DNA of 19,089 bases from CAYSLC01 sp964431545 (GCA_964431545.1 CAYSLC010000101.1:1-19089), one strand, 5' to 3'. Counted from the first letter of the stretch, positions 6,943 through 15,599 are shown. The notes: generated from the letters alone by a model not told the origin. Numbers and translations: made by a program.

Positions 6943-7425
6943 ATGACATTCCGCATTTCCGTTGCCGCCCTTCTCGTGGCGGCCTTTTTCTGGCAGCCGG
7001 CGCCGGGACTATCCGGGACCGTGCCGCGGCTCTCCACGGGCCAGACGGTCTATGTCCCCGTCTACTCCCACATCTACAGCGGCAACAAGGAACGGCCCTT
7101 CTACCTGGCGGTGACCGTCAGCATCCGGAACACCGACCCGAACCATCCCATCTCGGTCCGTTCGGCCGACTACTACGACTCCGAGGGCGAACGGATCCGG
7201 CGCTACATCGAGTCCCCCGTCCCGCTCGGTCCCATGGCCTCCATCCGCTACGTCATCAAGGAGGCGGACAAGGTGGGCGGGTCCGGCGCCAACTTCCTGG
7301 TGGAGTGGACGGCCGACCGGCCGGTGGATCCGCCCATCATCGAGTCGGTGATGATCGGGGCCCAGACCCAGCAGGGAATCTCCTTTACCTCCAGGGGCCG
7401 GGTCATCCGGGAGCGTTCGGAGTAA
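6943..7425 (+). CDS. DUF3124 exported protein
   Basis: A 160-residue protein matching DUF3124, a family of unknown function common in proteobacteria and cyanobacteria. A signal peptide is clear (MTFRISVAALLVAAFFWQPA, cleavage near residue 24), with no lipobox cysteine, so it is probably periplasmic. Family features are the GQTVYVPVYSHIYSG strand, LAVTVSIRNTDPNHPISV, VKSADYYD-like VRSADYYDSEG, and the terminal IESVMIGAQTQQGISFTSRG. I preferred the ATG at 6943 over the one at 6904 because GAGGAGA precedes it and the signal peptide then starts at residue 1. It follows polX by 55 bp and converges on the Smr gene. A GC-rich stem (about 7446-7464) lies in the 54-bp convergent gap, but without a T-run. 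Confidence 0.8.
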   Translation: MTFRISVAALLVAAFFWQPAPGLSGTVPRLSTGQTVYVPVYSHIYSGNKERPFYLAVTVSIRNTDPNHPISVRSADYYDSEGERIRRYIESPVPLGPMASIRYVIKEADKVGGSGANFLVEWTADRPVDPPIIESVMIGAQTQQGISFTSRGRVIRERSE

Positions 7426-7479
7426 CAGCGGGGGGACGGACCAGCGGGCGGGCCGCGGCCGCCCCGCCGGATATCCCGT

Positions 7480-8235
7480 TTACAGATAGACCACCAGGGC
7501 GCCGCTCCTGCGCCAATGGCCCTTCTCCCACTCGTGGGCTTCGAGGAGTTTTCTCCGCTTCAGCCCGATGACCTCGTCCCGGACCACCTTGGGCAGGACC
7601 GCCCCCTCCAGGGAGTGGCTCCCCCGGCCCACGATGATCCGGACCGTGCGCAGCCGCCGGGCCCGGGCCTGGCGGATGAAGGGTTCGATCCGTGCGGCGG
7701 CGGCCGGGGCGGTCAGGTGGTGGAGATCGAGTTCGTCCTGGGGCGGGGGGTATCGCTTCTTCCGGGCGGCCGCGGGCTGGTTGGGCGGAAGGCCGAGCCC
7801 CTCCCGCTTCTCCCGAAGCACCTCCGCCATGGCGGTCCGGGAGAGGTGGTCCTCGAGCATCTCGGCGAAGTCGGGTTCGGGTTCGGCGGGGGCATGGCCG
7901 TGCGTCATGAGGGTCCAGAGGTCTTCGCCCCCGCCGATGATCCGGATCCCCTTCCGGTCCCGCCGGGGCTCTCCCGGAGTTCCGGGGGCCGCCTTCCCTT
8001 CCCGCCCGCGTGCCTTCCGACGCTCCCGGCGGCGGTCCCGGCGTTCGGCCTGCCGCCGGCGGAGCGCTTCGGGAAAATCGTCCTCGGCCTCGGCCGGGAC
8101 CGGCGTCGCCCCGGATTCGGGTCGAGGATCTTCCCCGGCCGGCGCCGAAACCGGGGCCTGGTCTTCGGAGACCGGCTCCGTCTCCTCCGCCGGTTTCGGC
8201 CCGCGCCCCAGGAGTCTCCGCAGCAGTCCCAACAT
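7480..8235 (-). CDS. Smr domain protein (MutS2-like nuclease domain)
   Basis: 251 residues. The C-terminal part (~165-251) is an Smr domain: DELDLHHLTAPAAAARIEPF, then RTVRIIVGRGSHSLEGAVLPK, ending in the family-typical SGALVVYL strand. Smr domains, known from MutS2 and stand-alone proteins, nick or cleave DNA or RNA. Two signature positions deviate: DLHG is DLHH and the usual HGxG or TGxG loop is VGRG, so catalytic activity should not be assumed. Residues ~15-100 are low-complexity, first acidic and proline-rich, then a strongly basic run of arginines (about 59-95) that could bind nucleic acid. A short hydrophobic N-terminus (MLGLLRRLLG) is an amphipathic helix rather than a signal peptide. 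It is the last gene of the block led by amylosucrase, 48 bp after the unknown 153-residue gene. Confidence 0.82.
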   Translation of the reverse strand: MLGLLRRLLGRGPKPAEETEPVSEDQAPVSAPAGEDPRPESGATPVPAEAEDDFPEALRRRQAERRDRRRERRKARGREGKAAPGTPGEPRRDRKGIRIIGGGEDLWTLMTHGHAPAEPEPDFAEMLEDHLSRTAMAEVLREKREGLGLPPNQPAAARKKRYPPPQDELDLHHLTAPAAAARIEPFIRQARARRLRTVRIIVGRGSHSLEGAVLPKVVRDEVIGLKRRKLLEAHEWEKGHWRRSGALVVYL

Positions 8236-8283
8236 GATCCGGGCTCCGTCCGCTACCGCCGGCCCGGTCCCGACGGCCGACGG

Positions 8284-8745
8284 CTAGGCATCGCCAGGCG
8301 GGGCCTCTTTGCCCACCAGCATGTGGAGGGCGGTGGTCACGTCGGGGTTCCGCCGCTCGAACCGGATGATCCGCTCCTTGTCGAAGATGTTCTCCAGGGT
8401 GGGAGGATCGATCTCCAGTTGGGATTTCCGGCGGATATACTCCAGGACGGTCCACAGCGCATAGCAGGAGAGGGGTTCGAAGAGCGCCCCCTCCTGGAGC
8501 CGGAGGTCGGACGGGTACCCGGCCTGGTGGTGGAGGATCTCCACCACGGCGCTCAGCATCAGCATCGATGCTTCGTCCTCGAAGAGATCCTCTTGCCCCC
8601 GGGCGCCCTCGGTTTCACCGGAGACGTTCCGGAGAAAGTCGATGGCCGCCGCGTAGAGTTCGTCGAGCCAGTCGACCGAAAGGTTCTGGGGGAGGAGCGC
8701 CTCCGCCCCCCGGGAGACCACCTCGTCCATGAAATCGTTGACCAA
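8284..8745 (-). CDS. Unrecognised 153-residue protein coupled to the SbcC-like gene
   Basis: I do not recognise this family. The product is acidic, soluble and mostly helical, without signal peptide, membrane segment or metal-binding cysteines. Hydrophobic helices alternate with an acidic loop (about residues 40-57), and the stretch FEPLSCYALWTVLEYIRRKSQ looks like a packing core. The start is a TTG at 8745. GGAGG lies exactly 6 nt before it, whereas the first in-frame ATG (8730) is 21 nt from that site. The ribosome binding site directly abuts the TGA of the SbcC-like gene, so translation is almost certainly coupled to that ATPase. Its place between an SbcC-like ATPase and an Smr nuclease suggests an accessory role in DNA processing, which is inference only. 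Confidence 0.75.
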   Translation of the reverse strand: MVNDFMDEVVSRGAEALLPQNLSVDWLDELYAAAIDFLRNVSGETEGARGQEDLFEDEASMLMLSAVVEILHHQAGYPSDLRLQEGALFEPLSCYALWTVLEYIRRKSQLEIDPPTLENIFDKERIIRFERRNPDVTTALHMLVGKEAPPGDA

Positions 8746-8757
8746 TGGATGCCTCCT

Positions 8758-11700
8758 TCACGGCCCGGCGTCGCCGAGCGTATGGATGAACAGACGATCC
8801 GGGTCCACCTGGTTCCGGGCGAGGTCGAGCAGATGGCGGTGGTGGGTGAAGAAGATCACCTGGGTCCGGCCGGAGAGTTCCGCCAGCACCTCCAGGGTGG
8901 CGGCGGACCGGGGATCGTCGAACTTGATGAGGATGTCGTCCACGATGAAGGGCATCGGCTCGTTCTTCCCGAGATAGGTCTCCAGGCTCGCCAGCCGGAC
9001 GGCCAGGTAGAGCTGGTCCACGGTCCCCTCGCTCATCCCCTCGACGGGGACGATCTCCCCGCCCCCGGACCGGACTCCCACCAGGACCCCGCCCCCCTTC
9101 TGGTCGAACTCCAGCCGGAGGCCGTCGAAGGCGCCGAGGGTCATCCGCCGGAACAGGGCGGTGGCCCGCCCCAGGATCGGGCCCTGGTGGCGCTCCCGGT
9201 ACCGATCGATGGCCCGGGCGAGGACCGCCGAGGCGAGGCGGAGCCGGATGTACCGCTCGGCATGGCTTTCCAGCCCGGCCAGGATCGACTGTGCCTCCTC
9301 GGCCAGCCGGGCGGCCCGGTCGCTTCCGTCCATGCGGGCCAGCTCCGCGGTTTCGGATCCGATGGTCTGATCGAGGTCGGATCTGCGTTGGGCCAGGGTC
9401 TCCAGTTCCGCCGTCAGCTCCGCGATCCGGGGGGGGATGGCGTCGGGATCCGCCGCCTTCACATCGTCGAGGAAGGCCTCCAGCGTCGCCCCGCCCGCCA
9501 GGGCCCGGAGGTCGTCGGCCACCCCCGCCATCTCCGCCTCCAGGGCCGCCCGGCGGGCGGCCCGCTCTTCGGCCCGGGGCAGGTCCCCGGGATCATCGCA
9601 GCCGGCCTCCCGGCACATGGCCGTCAGTTGGGCCCGGGCCTCGGCCCCGCGACGCCGGGCCTCCCGCAGGGCCGCCGCCTCTTTTTCGGCCTGCTTGGCG
9701 AGGGCGCGTCTCCGGGTCTGGTCCTCCCGGGCCCGGCCCAGGCGTCCATGGAGTTCGGAAACGATCTCCCCGGCGGGACGGCCCGCGAGGTCCGGCGCGT
9801 GGCGTTGGGCGAACCGGTCGACCTGTTCCGCGAACCGGGCCGCGTCCTGATCGATCCCCTCGATGCGCTTCTCCAGGATCTCCGCCTCCCGGATCTTGGC
9901 GAAGAGCGTCTTGATCTCCTCCACCAGGGCGCCCGCCTGGGCCGGGGTCGCCTCACCGTCCAGCCCCAGGGGGGCCACCGCCGGGGCCCACCGGCGGCGC
10001 CAGCGATCCAGGTCCGCGTCCGCCTTTTCGGCCCTCGCCCGGGCATCCCGGAGTTCCGTCGCCCGGGCGGACAGCTCCTCGGTCATCCGGCGGCGGTCCG
10101 CCGCCGCCGCATCGAGGCGGTGGACGGCGCGGCCGGCCTGGGCGAGGAGATCCGCCAGCGGGGCGTCCCCATCGGGCTCCGGGGGGTCGGCCTCGTTCAG
10201 GGCGTCGATCAGGGTCTTCCGGGCCGATCGAATCCGATCCTCCAGGTCCGCGGCGGCGGTCCTCCGTTGGGCGACGGCCGTCCCCAGGGCCGCGGCCTCC
10301 TTCCGGCGGGCCGCCCAGGCCCGCATCTCCCTCGGGGTCCCGGGGGGGACCCCGGTGGACGCCCAGACCCGGTCCCACTCCTCCCGGAGGTCGGCCAGCG
10401 CCCTTTCCGACGCCGCGAGGGCCTCCCGGCACCGCTCCCGTCGGTGGACCAGCTTCTCCGCTTCGGCCGTGAGGGCGGTGTGCCGGGCCACCCGGTCGGC
10501 CTCCCGCCAGAGACGGTCGGCCAGCCCGTCCGCCAGGGCGACGGTCCGCTCATAGGCGGCCGGAAGGTCCGAAGGATCGGCGGCGCCGTCCACCCGATCG
10601 GTGAATTCCCGCCCCTCTTCCTCGGCCACGCCCCCCCCTTCCGCCATCCGGCGGATCAGCCGCCATCCGCGGTCCCGCAAGGCCCGGGCGGCATCCAGGG
10701 CCGCCTCCGTGGGGATCTCCCCGGCGCCGGTGATCCCCCGGAGATCGGCCCGGATCTCCTCCAGGTCCCGCTCCGCATCGGAGAGCGCCTCTTGCCGCCG
10801 ATCGACCCGGGCCCCGAGATCGGTGAACCGGGCCTCGAAGGCATCGATGGCCTCGGGCGCCGGAATCTCGAGATCCGCCAGCTCCTCGGCGCCGCCGGCC
10901 CAGGGGCGCAGATCCGCCAGACCGGTCCGGAGGTCTCGTTCGAGCCGCCGGATCTCCCGCCGCTCCTCGGAGAGAAGCCCCTCCAGATCCCCCTGCCCGC
11001 GGATCTTCTCGGCCACCGCCTTCAACCGGGACGGATCCGCCGGCGGCGGGGTCTTTTCGATGCGGCGCCGGAGGCGGTCCACCTCCTTCTCGATCCGCGC
11101 CGTCTCCTCCCCGGCCCCTTCGGCCCGGGCGGCCAGGCGTTCGTGGGCGTCCCCCAGCTCCCGGATCTTGATGATCCGGTCCCGGGCCGGCCGGAGGGCC
11201 TCCACCCGGGCCGGGTCGAGCCCCGGGCGGATGGACCGGAGGATCTCCCCCACCTCCCCCCGCAGGCCGGTCAGCAGGCCGGTCAGCTTGATCCGGTCCC
11301 CGGCCGCCTTCCGGTGGCTGCCCAGCTCCTGGTAAAACGCCTCCACCGTCCCGGCGTTGGAAAGGAGCCGTGCCGGAGGGTTGACGCCCTCCTCGGCCTT
11401 CCGGATCTCCGCCAGATCGGCCTCGGACTGGGCGGCGAGGCTCTCCGCCACCTTCACCGCTTCGTCGGCTTTGATCCGCCGCTCCCCGAACTCCGGCGGC
11501 AGGAGCGGCGCGCTCCGGTATTCCTCGTGCTCCGCCGCCAGTTCCTTGTGGCGGGCGGCCAGCGGCAGGGCCTGGGAGATCCGCTCCAGGCGGGACCGTT
11601 CGGCCTCCAGGGCCGCCGTTTCGGCGACGGCCCGCTCCTTCCCGGCCCGGGCCTCCCGCAGGGCCTGGTCGTGCCGGGCCCAGGTCCCGCCGGGGAGTTC

Positions 11701-12300
11701 GGCGTCGGCCAGTTCCCTCTTGGTGTTCCGGTAGGCCCGGATGGCGGCGTTGACCGCCGGCTTCTGGCCCATGGGCAGGAAGAGGGCCTCCGCCTCCGCG
11801 GTTAGTTCCCCCTGGACCTGACGCAGGTCGGCGATGCCGGAACCGGCGGAAAAGAGGATCTGCCCCACGTCCCCGCCCCCCCGGATGATCTCCTCGCCCC
11901 CGGCCACCAGCCCGGCGTAGCCGATGCCGAACATGGTCTGGAACAGGGCCTCGTCCACCCCTCCCAGGAAGGGGAGGAGATCGGCCTCGTCCACGGGGGT
12001 TCCGTCGTCCGGGGTCCGGAGGGTGGCGCCCCGGCCCTTCCGGCGGATGAAGGCGCGCTCCCGGCCGTCGCTCCGCCGCAGCACCGCCCCGATCCGGAGC
12101 TTGGGATAGGGGTGGATGAAGTCGTCCGGGGAACGGACCGGAATCCCGTAGAGCATCTGGGACAGGGCCCGGAGGGCCGATGATTTGCCCGCCTCATTGT
12201 GGCCGTAGACGATGTGCAGGCCCTCGTCCCCCTCCCCCAGGTCGAGGGCGGCGCCGGTGAAGGGGCCGAAGGCGATGAGATCCAGGCGGAGGATCTTCAC
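8758..12300 (-). CDS. SbcC/YhaN-like SMC-type ATPase
   Basis: 1180 residues, paired with the SbcD-like nuclease. The N-terminus KILRLDLIAFGPF and the segment FGIGYAGLVAGGEEIIRGGGD are typical of the YhaN branch of Rad50/SbcC-like ATPases. Walker A is GHNEAGKS (residues 33-40, K39, S40). A long charged coiled-coil arm fills roughly residues 190-1000. The ABC signature (EGMSEGTVDQLYLAVRLA, ~1080), Walker B with D-loop (PFIVDDILIKFDD, ~1115) and the switch histidine (FFTHHRHLLDLA, ~1150) close the ATPase head. I found no CxxC zinc hook at the arm tip; only CREAGC is nearby. The start is a GTG at 12300 overlapping the TGA of the upstream gene (GTGA), so the two proteins are made together. The expected role is ATP-driven opening or cleavage of DNA ends and hairpins. 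Confidence 0.88.
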   Translation of the reverse strand: MKILRLDLIAFGPFTGAALDLGEGDEGLHIVYGHNEAGKSSALRALSQMLYGIPVRSPDDFIHPYPKLRIGAVLRRSDGRERAFIRRKGRGATLRTPDDGTPVDEADLLPFLGGVDEALFQTMFGIGYAGLVAGGEEIIRGGGDVGQILFSAGSGIADLRQVQGELTAEAEALFLPMGQKPAVNAAIRAYRNTKRELADAELPGGTWARHDQALREARAGKERAVAETAALEAERSRLERISQALPLAARHKELAAEHEEYRSAPLLPPEFGERRIKADEAVKVAESLAAQSEADLAEIRKAEEGVNPPARLLSNAGTVEAFYQELGSHRKAAGDRIKLTGLLTGLRGEVGEILRSIRPGLDPARVEALRPARDRIIKIRELGDAHERLAARAEGAGEETARIEKEVDRLRRRIEKTPPPADPSRLKAVAEKIRGQGDLEGLLSEERREIRRLERDLRTGLADLRPWAGGAEELADLEIPAPEAIDAFEARFTDLGARVDRRQEALSDAERDLEEIRADLRGITGAGEIPTEAALDAARALRDRGWRLIRRMAEGGGVAEEEGREFTDRVDGAADPSDLPAAYERTVALADGLADRLWREADRVARHTALTAEAEKLVHRRERCREALAASERALADLREEWDRVWASTGVPPGTPREMRAWAARRKEAAALGTAVAQRRTAAADLEDRIRSARKTLIDALNEADPPEPDGDAPLADLLAQAGRAVHRLDAAAADRRRMTEELSARATELRDARARAEKADADLDRWRRRWAPAVAPLGLDGEATPAQAGALVEEIKTLFAKIREAEILEKRIEGIDQDAARFAEQVDRFAQRHAPDLAGRPAGEIVSELHGRLGRAREDQTRRRALAKQAEKEAAALREARRRGAEARAQLTAMCREAGCDDPGDLPRAEERAARRAALEAEMAGVADDLRALAGGATLEAFLDDVKAADPDAIPPRIAELTAELETLAQRRSDLDQTIGSETAELARMDGSDRAARLAEEAQSILAGLESHAERYIRLRLASAVLARAIDRYRERHQGPILGRATALFRRMTLGAFDGLRLEFDQKGGGVLVGVRSGGGEIVPVEGMSEGTVDQLYLAVRLASLETYLGKNEPMPFIVDDILIKFDDPRSAATLEVLAELSGRTQVIFFTHHRHLLDLARNQVDPDRLFIHTLGDAGP

Positions 12301-13559
12301 GGCCGCTCCCGGGAGAGGAGCCGGTCGATGAGCAGGGGCCGAACCTCTTCGAGCACCGTTTTCAGCCAGCCGTCCTCCCCGTGGCGGAGGGAATCGGAGC
12401 CCTCCCGCAGCTCCCTGGGGAGCTTCTTCCAGAGGTCGTCCAGGGTCCGCGAAAGGTCCCGGCGCAAATCGGGGTCCCCCGCCAGGTCTTGGAACAGGGA
12501 GACGATCTCCCCCATGGGTCCGTCCAGGAGGGCCGGGTCCCGGAGGTCGGCCGGGGCGCGGGTGTCGAAGACCACCTTCTCCACCCAGACCCGGCCGCCG
12601 AAGTCGAGGCCGGCGGCTGCCCGAACCTGGTTGAGCCAGTGCTCCGGATCGGCCTTCAGTTTCCCGTGGGCGGGGGTGGGGCCGGAAACCTCCAGCCGGA
12701 CCGCGGCGGGCAGGCCGTCGCACCCGGCCAGCACGCCACGGATCTCTTCGCAGGCCGCGTCCACCACATCGAGGGGCGTCTCGGCCCCCGCCACGGTCAC
12801 CGGGACCCGGGCCCACCGGAAGGCGTCCAGGGGCCGGAATCCCATCTCGGGCTCCCCGTGGTCGTCCACCTCCACCAGCACGCACCCCTTGGGGCCGCAC
12901 TCCCGGATGTGGCGGCCCTGGATGTTGCCCGGAAAGACGATGGCCGGACGATTGCGGAGGATCTCCCGCTGGTGGATGTGGCCGAGGGCCCAATAGTCGT
13001 ACCCCTTGGCGACCAGGTCCTCGATCCGGCAGGGGGCGTAGGGCGCGTGCCCCTCCCGGCCCGTGGCCGAGGTGTGGAGCATCCCGATGTTGAAATAGCC
13101 GGGGGACGGCCGGGGATACCCCCTGGAGAGGTCCTGTTCCACCGCCGGGGATCCATACCCCTGACCGTGGACGGCGACCCCGATGGCATCGAGGGTGATG
13201 GTCTCCGGGGCCTCCGTGGAGAGGGTCCGGACGTTCTCCGGATACCGGAGGGTCCGGGTGATCCTGCTCGCCGCGTCGTGGTTGCCCATGATGAGAAAGA
13301 CGGGGATCCCGGCCTCCCGAAGACGGGCCATCTGCCGGACGAAATAGAGGCCCGTGTTGTAGTCCCGCCAGTCGTCGTCGAAGAGATCCCCGCAGACGAG
13401 CACGAAATCGACCTTCTTCCAAAGGGCCAGGGAGACGAGGTTCTCCAGGGCGCGGCGGGTGGCCCCCCGCAGGGCCTCGGCCGGGGCGCCCTCGTACCGC
13501 GCGAGCTTCAGCAGCGGGCTGTCCAGGTGGAGATCGGCGGTGTGGAGAAAGGAGAACAT
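12297..13559 (-). CDS. SbcD/YhaO-like metallophosphatase DNA nuclease
   Basis: 420 residues of the Mre11/SbcD/YhaO family, the nuclease half of an end-processing complex. All metal-binding motifs are visible: LHTADLHLDSPL (D9, H11), CGDLFDD (D58), GNHDAAS (N93, H94), LHTS (H162) and GHIHQRE (H194, H196). The opening HTADLHLDSPL and the C-terminal region without a zinc-binding insert fit YhaO-type DNA repair exonucleases better than classical E. coli SbcD. The ATG is preceded by GGAGA at close spacing. It lies 28 nt downstream of the amylosucrase stop and overlaps the ATPase gene start by four bases. A GCCCC-TTC-GGGGC hairpin sits in the short gap before its ribosome binding site and might temper its translation. 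Confidence 0.9.
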   Translation of the reverse strand: MFSFLHTADLHLDSPLLKLARYEGAPAEALRGATRRALENLVSLALWKKVDFVLVCGDLFDDDWRDYNTGLYFVRQMARLREAGIPVFLIMGNHDAASRITRTLRYPENVRTLSTEAPETITLDAIGVAVHGQGYGSPAVEQDLSRGYPRPSPGYFNIGMLHTSATGREGHAPYAPCRIEDLVAKGYDYWALGHIHQREILRNRPAIVFPGNIQGRHIRECGPKGCVLVEVDDHGEPEMGFRPLDAFRWARVPVTVAGAETPLDVVDAACEEIRGVLAGCDGLPAAVRLEVSGPTPAHGKLKADPEHWLNQVRAAAGLDFGGRVWVEKVVFDTRAPADLRDPALLDGPMGEIVSLFQDLAGDPDLRRDLSRTLDDLWKKLPRELREGSDSLRHGEDGWLKTVLEEVRPLLIDRLLSRERP

Positions 13560-13570
13560 GGGTCTCCGGG

Positions 13571-13583
13571 GCCCCGAAGGGGC
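13571..13583 (-). other. Intercistronic hairpin before the SbcD-like gene
   Basis: On the minus strand GCCCC-TTC-GGGGC forms a 5-bp stem in the 28-nt gap between the amylosucrase stop and the SbcD-like start, just ahead of the GGAGA ribosome binding site. No U-tract follows, so it is not a classical terminator. It could reduce ribosome access or mark an RNA processing point between a metabolic and a repair gene. Confidence 0.3.
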
Positions 13584-13587
13584 GGGT

Positions 13588-15546
13588 CTACCGGGTGTAC
13601 TGGGTGGTCTCCAGCCAGACGAACCCGTACGGTCCCAGCTCCAGGGGGTCCTCGGAGGTGTAGGTCACCCCGGAGATGTGGTCGGTGAACCGGTATCCGA
13701 GCCCGTAGACCCGGAGCCGGTTGGCGCTCATGGTCTGGGGCGTTTCCGAGAAGTTGTTGACGATCAGCAGGCGTTGCCCGTTGTTCTGGCGGATGTAGCC
13801 GAACAGGTGGACGTTCTCGGTGCTGATCATCTCCATGCCCCCATTGGCGAGGGCCGGCATCGACTTTCGAAGTTTGATCAGGGCGGCCACCTCGTTGAAG
13901 AGGCGCCGCTCCACCGCCTCGGGGTCCCGCCACCGCTCCCCGCCCCAGCGGACCTTGGGCCGGTGGACCCAGCGGCTGTCCCGGGCCTTGCGGGTGTCGG
14001 TGATGTAGGAGTAGTCGTTGAGCATCCCCCACTCCTCCCCGAGGTAGATGAGGGGAATCCCGCCGATGGAGAGGATGATGTTGCGCAGCATGTTGATCCG
14101 TCGGGAGGCCATGTCGATGAGCAGCGGATCATTGGCGTTGAGGGCCTGCTCCAGGCCCGCCAGGGAGGCGAGGGTGCCGGAGACCCGGGAGTCCCCGCTC
14201 TTGGGGTCGAACTGGAACGGCACCCCCCGGGCGAAGGATCCGGGAAACTCGCCGGTGTAGAACCGGTTGAGGAACCGCCGGTGGGCGGCCGGGTCAATGC
14301 CCACGGCCCAGGCGTCGGAATCGTCGAAGGTCCACCCGATGTCGTCGTGGCATCTCAGGTAGTTGGCCCAGGAGCAGTCGTCGGGGATCCGGCTCCGGTT
14401 GCGCATGGCGTGCTCCAGCAGGCGGACCTCCCGGGTGGCCAGGGCCTCCCAGAGCAGCGCCATGAGCATGGGGTTGTAGGAGAGCTGGCACTCGTCGAAG
14501 CCGATGTACCGGATCACCTCGTCCGGATGGACGATGGCCTCGGATTTGAACAGCATGGACGGGGCGGCGATGCGGGTGAGGGCGTTGAAGGCCCGGATGA
14601 TCATGTGGGCCTCGGGCTGGTTCTCGCAGTCGGTGCCCATCCGCTTCCAGATGAAGGCGACGGCGTCGAGCCGGAGGACCTCCACGCCCACGTTGGCCAG
14701 AAAGAGCATCTCCTCGGCCATGGCGCGGAACACCCGGGGGTTGCCGTAGTTGAGGTCCCACTGGAAGCTGTGGAAGGTGGTCCAGACCCACTTTCGCATC
14801 CCCTCGTGCCAGGTGAAGCTGCCCCGGCGGATCTCCGGGAAGATGTCCCGGAGGGTCCGCTCGTACCGGTCCGGCGTCTCCCGGTCGGGAAACAGGTAGT
14901 AGAAGTCCTGGTGCTTGAGGTCCCCCGCCTGGGCCTTGACCGCCCACTCATGCTCGTCGGAGGTATGGTTGAAGACGAAGTCGATCACCAGGCTGATCCC
15001 CTCCTCCCGGAGGCGGTCGGCCAGCGCGGTCAAGTCCTCCACGGTGCCCAGGTCGGGGTTGAGGATCCGGTAGCTGTTGACGGCGTATCCGCCGTCGCTG
15101 TCGCCGGAGGGGACGGCGAAGGGGGGCATCAAATGGAGATAGGTGAGCCCCAGCTCCTTGAAATAGGGGATGTGCTCGTGGAGGGTGGAGATGTTGTCGC
15201 CGAACAGGTCGACATAGAGCACGCCGCCCACCATCTCCGGCGACTGGAACCACTGGGGATCGGCCTCCCGGCGGGCGTCGAGGGCCTTGAGGGACTCGGA
15301 CCGGTCCATCCAGCTTCTGGCCGCGGTGGTGAGGATCATCTCCATGTGGTAGAAGAGATCGTAATGGCCGGCGTAAAGGCGGACCAGGAGTCCGAAAAGC
15401 TCCCGCCAGTGGCGGCGGAGCCGCTCTTCGAAGGATTCCCAGTGGTGGGGGGCTTCCCGGGCCTCGGCCGCGAACCCGTTTTTCAGCCGGGGCAGCAGCC
15501 GATCCAGGGATCTTCTCGCATGGTGTTCGGTCCAGTCGTCCGCCAT
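13588..15546 (-). CDS. Amylosucrase-like glycoside hydrolase (GH13_4)
   Basis: 652 residues, the usual length for amylosucrase and sucrose hydrolase, which transfer or release glucose from sucrose. An N-terminal helical domain (~1-90) precedes the (beta/alpha)8 barrel. Catalytic motifs are intact: RLDAVAFIWK with nucleophile D294, FKSEAIVHPDE with acid/base E336, and RCHDDIGW with H400 and D401. The region IPYFKELGLTYLHLMPPF and the GGYAVNSYR loop are characteristic of the subfamily. Sequence alone does not decide between polymerising amylosucrase, sucrose hydrolase and trehalulose-type isomerising variants. GGAGGAG lies immediately before the ATG. There is no signal peptide, so it acts in the cytoplasm, perhaps making or using storage glucan. 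It is the first gene of the block that continues into the SbcD/SbcC-like pair. Confidence 0.9.
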   Translation of the reverse strand: MADDWTEHHARRSLDRLLPRLKNGFAAEAREAPHHWESFEERLRRHWRELFGLLVRLYAGHYDLFYHMEMILTTAARSWMDRSESLKALDARREADPQWFQSPEMVGGVLYVDLFGDNISTLHEHIPYFKELGLTYLHLMPPFAVPSGDSDGGYAVNSYRILNPDLGTVEDLTALADRLREEGISLVIDFVFNHTSDEHEWAVKAQAGDLKHQDFYYLFPDRETPDRYERTLRDIFPEIRRGSFTWHEGMRKWVWTTFHSFQWDLNYGNPRVFRAMAEEMLFLANVGVEVLRLDAVAFIWKRMGTDCENQPEAHMIIRAFNALTRIAAPSMLFKSEAIVHPDEVIRYIGFDECQLSYNPMLMALLWEALATREVRLLEHAMRNRSRIPDDCSWANYLRCHDDIGWTFDDSDAWAVGIDPAAHRRFLNRFYTGEFPGSFARGVPFQFDPKSGDSRVSGTLASLAGLEQALNANDPLLIDMASRRINMLRNIILSIGGIPLIYLGEEWGMLNDYSYITDTRKARDSRWVHRPKVRWGGERWRDPEAVERRLFNEVAALIKLRKSMPALANGGMEMISTENVHLFGYIRQNNGQRLLIVNNFSETPQTMSANRLRVYGLGYRFTDHISGVTYTSEDPLELGPYGFVWLETTQYTR

Positions 15547-15599
15547 CTCTCCTCCGCTCTCTTCGGCGCTTTTCCGTTCGGAATCAAAAGGGATAGACT

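Noticed and set aside
5007..7037. Open frame of 676 codons opposite polX
   Set aside because: It is a shadow of polX in a GC-rich frame with no family features.
7446..7464. GC-rich stem between convergent DUF3124 and Smr genes as an intrinsic terminator
   Set aside because: The stem is interrupted and no T-run follows on either strand.
7516..11805. Open frame of 1429 codons on the plus strand opposite the Smr, unknown and SbcC-like genes
   Set aside because: It has no domain I recognise, is dominated by Gly, Pro, Arg and Leu, and lies antisense to genes with clear motifs. Long antisense frames are expected in GC-rich coding DNA.
8758..12300. CREAGC as a zinc hook in the SbcC-like protein
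   Set aside because: The hook motif is CxxC; here the cysteines are four residues apart and the position does not clearly mark the coiled-coil apex.
12301..13422. N-terminal extension of the SbcC-like frame upstream of 12300
   Set aside because: The extension overlaps the SbcD-like gene and is low-complexity. The GTG at 12300 gives the family's normal N-terminus and a GTGA overlap with the SbcD-like stop.
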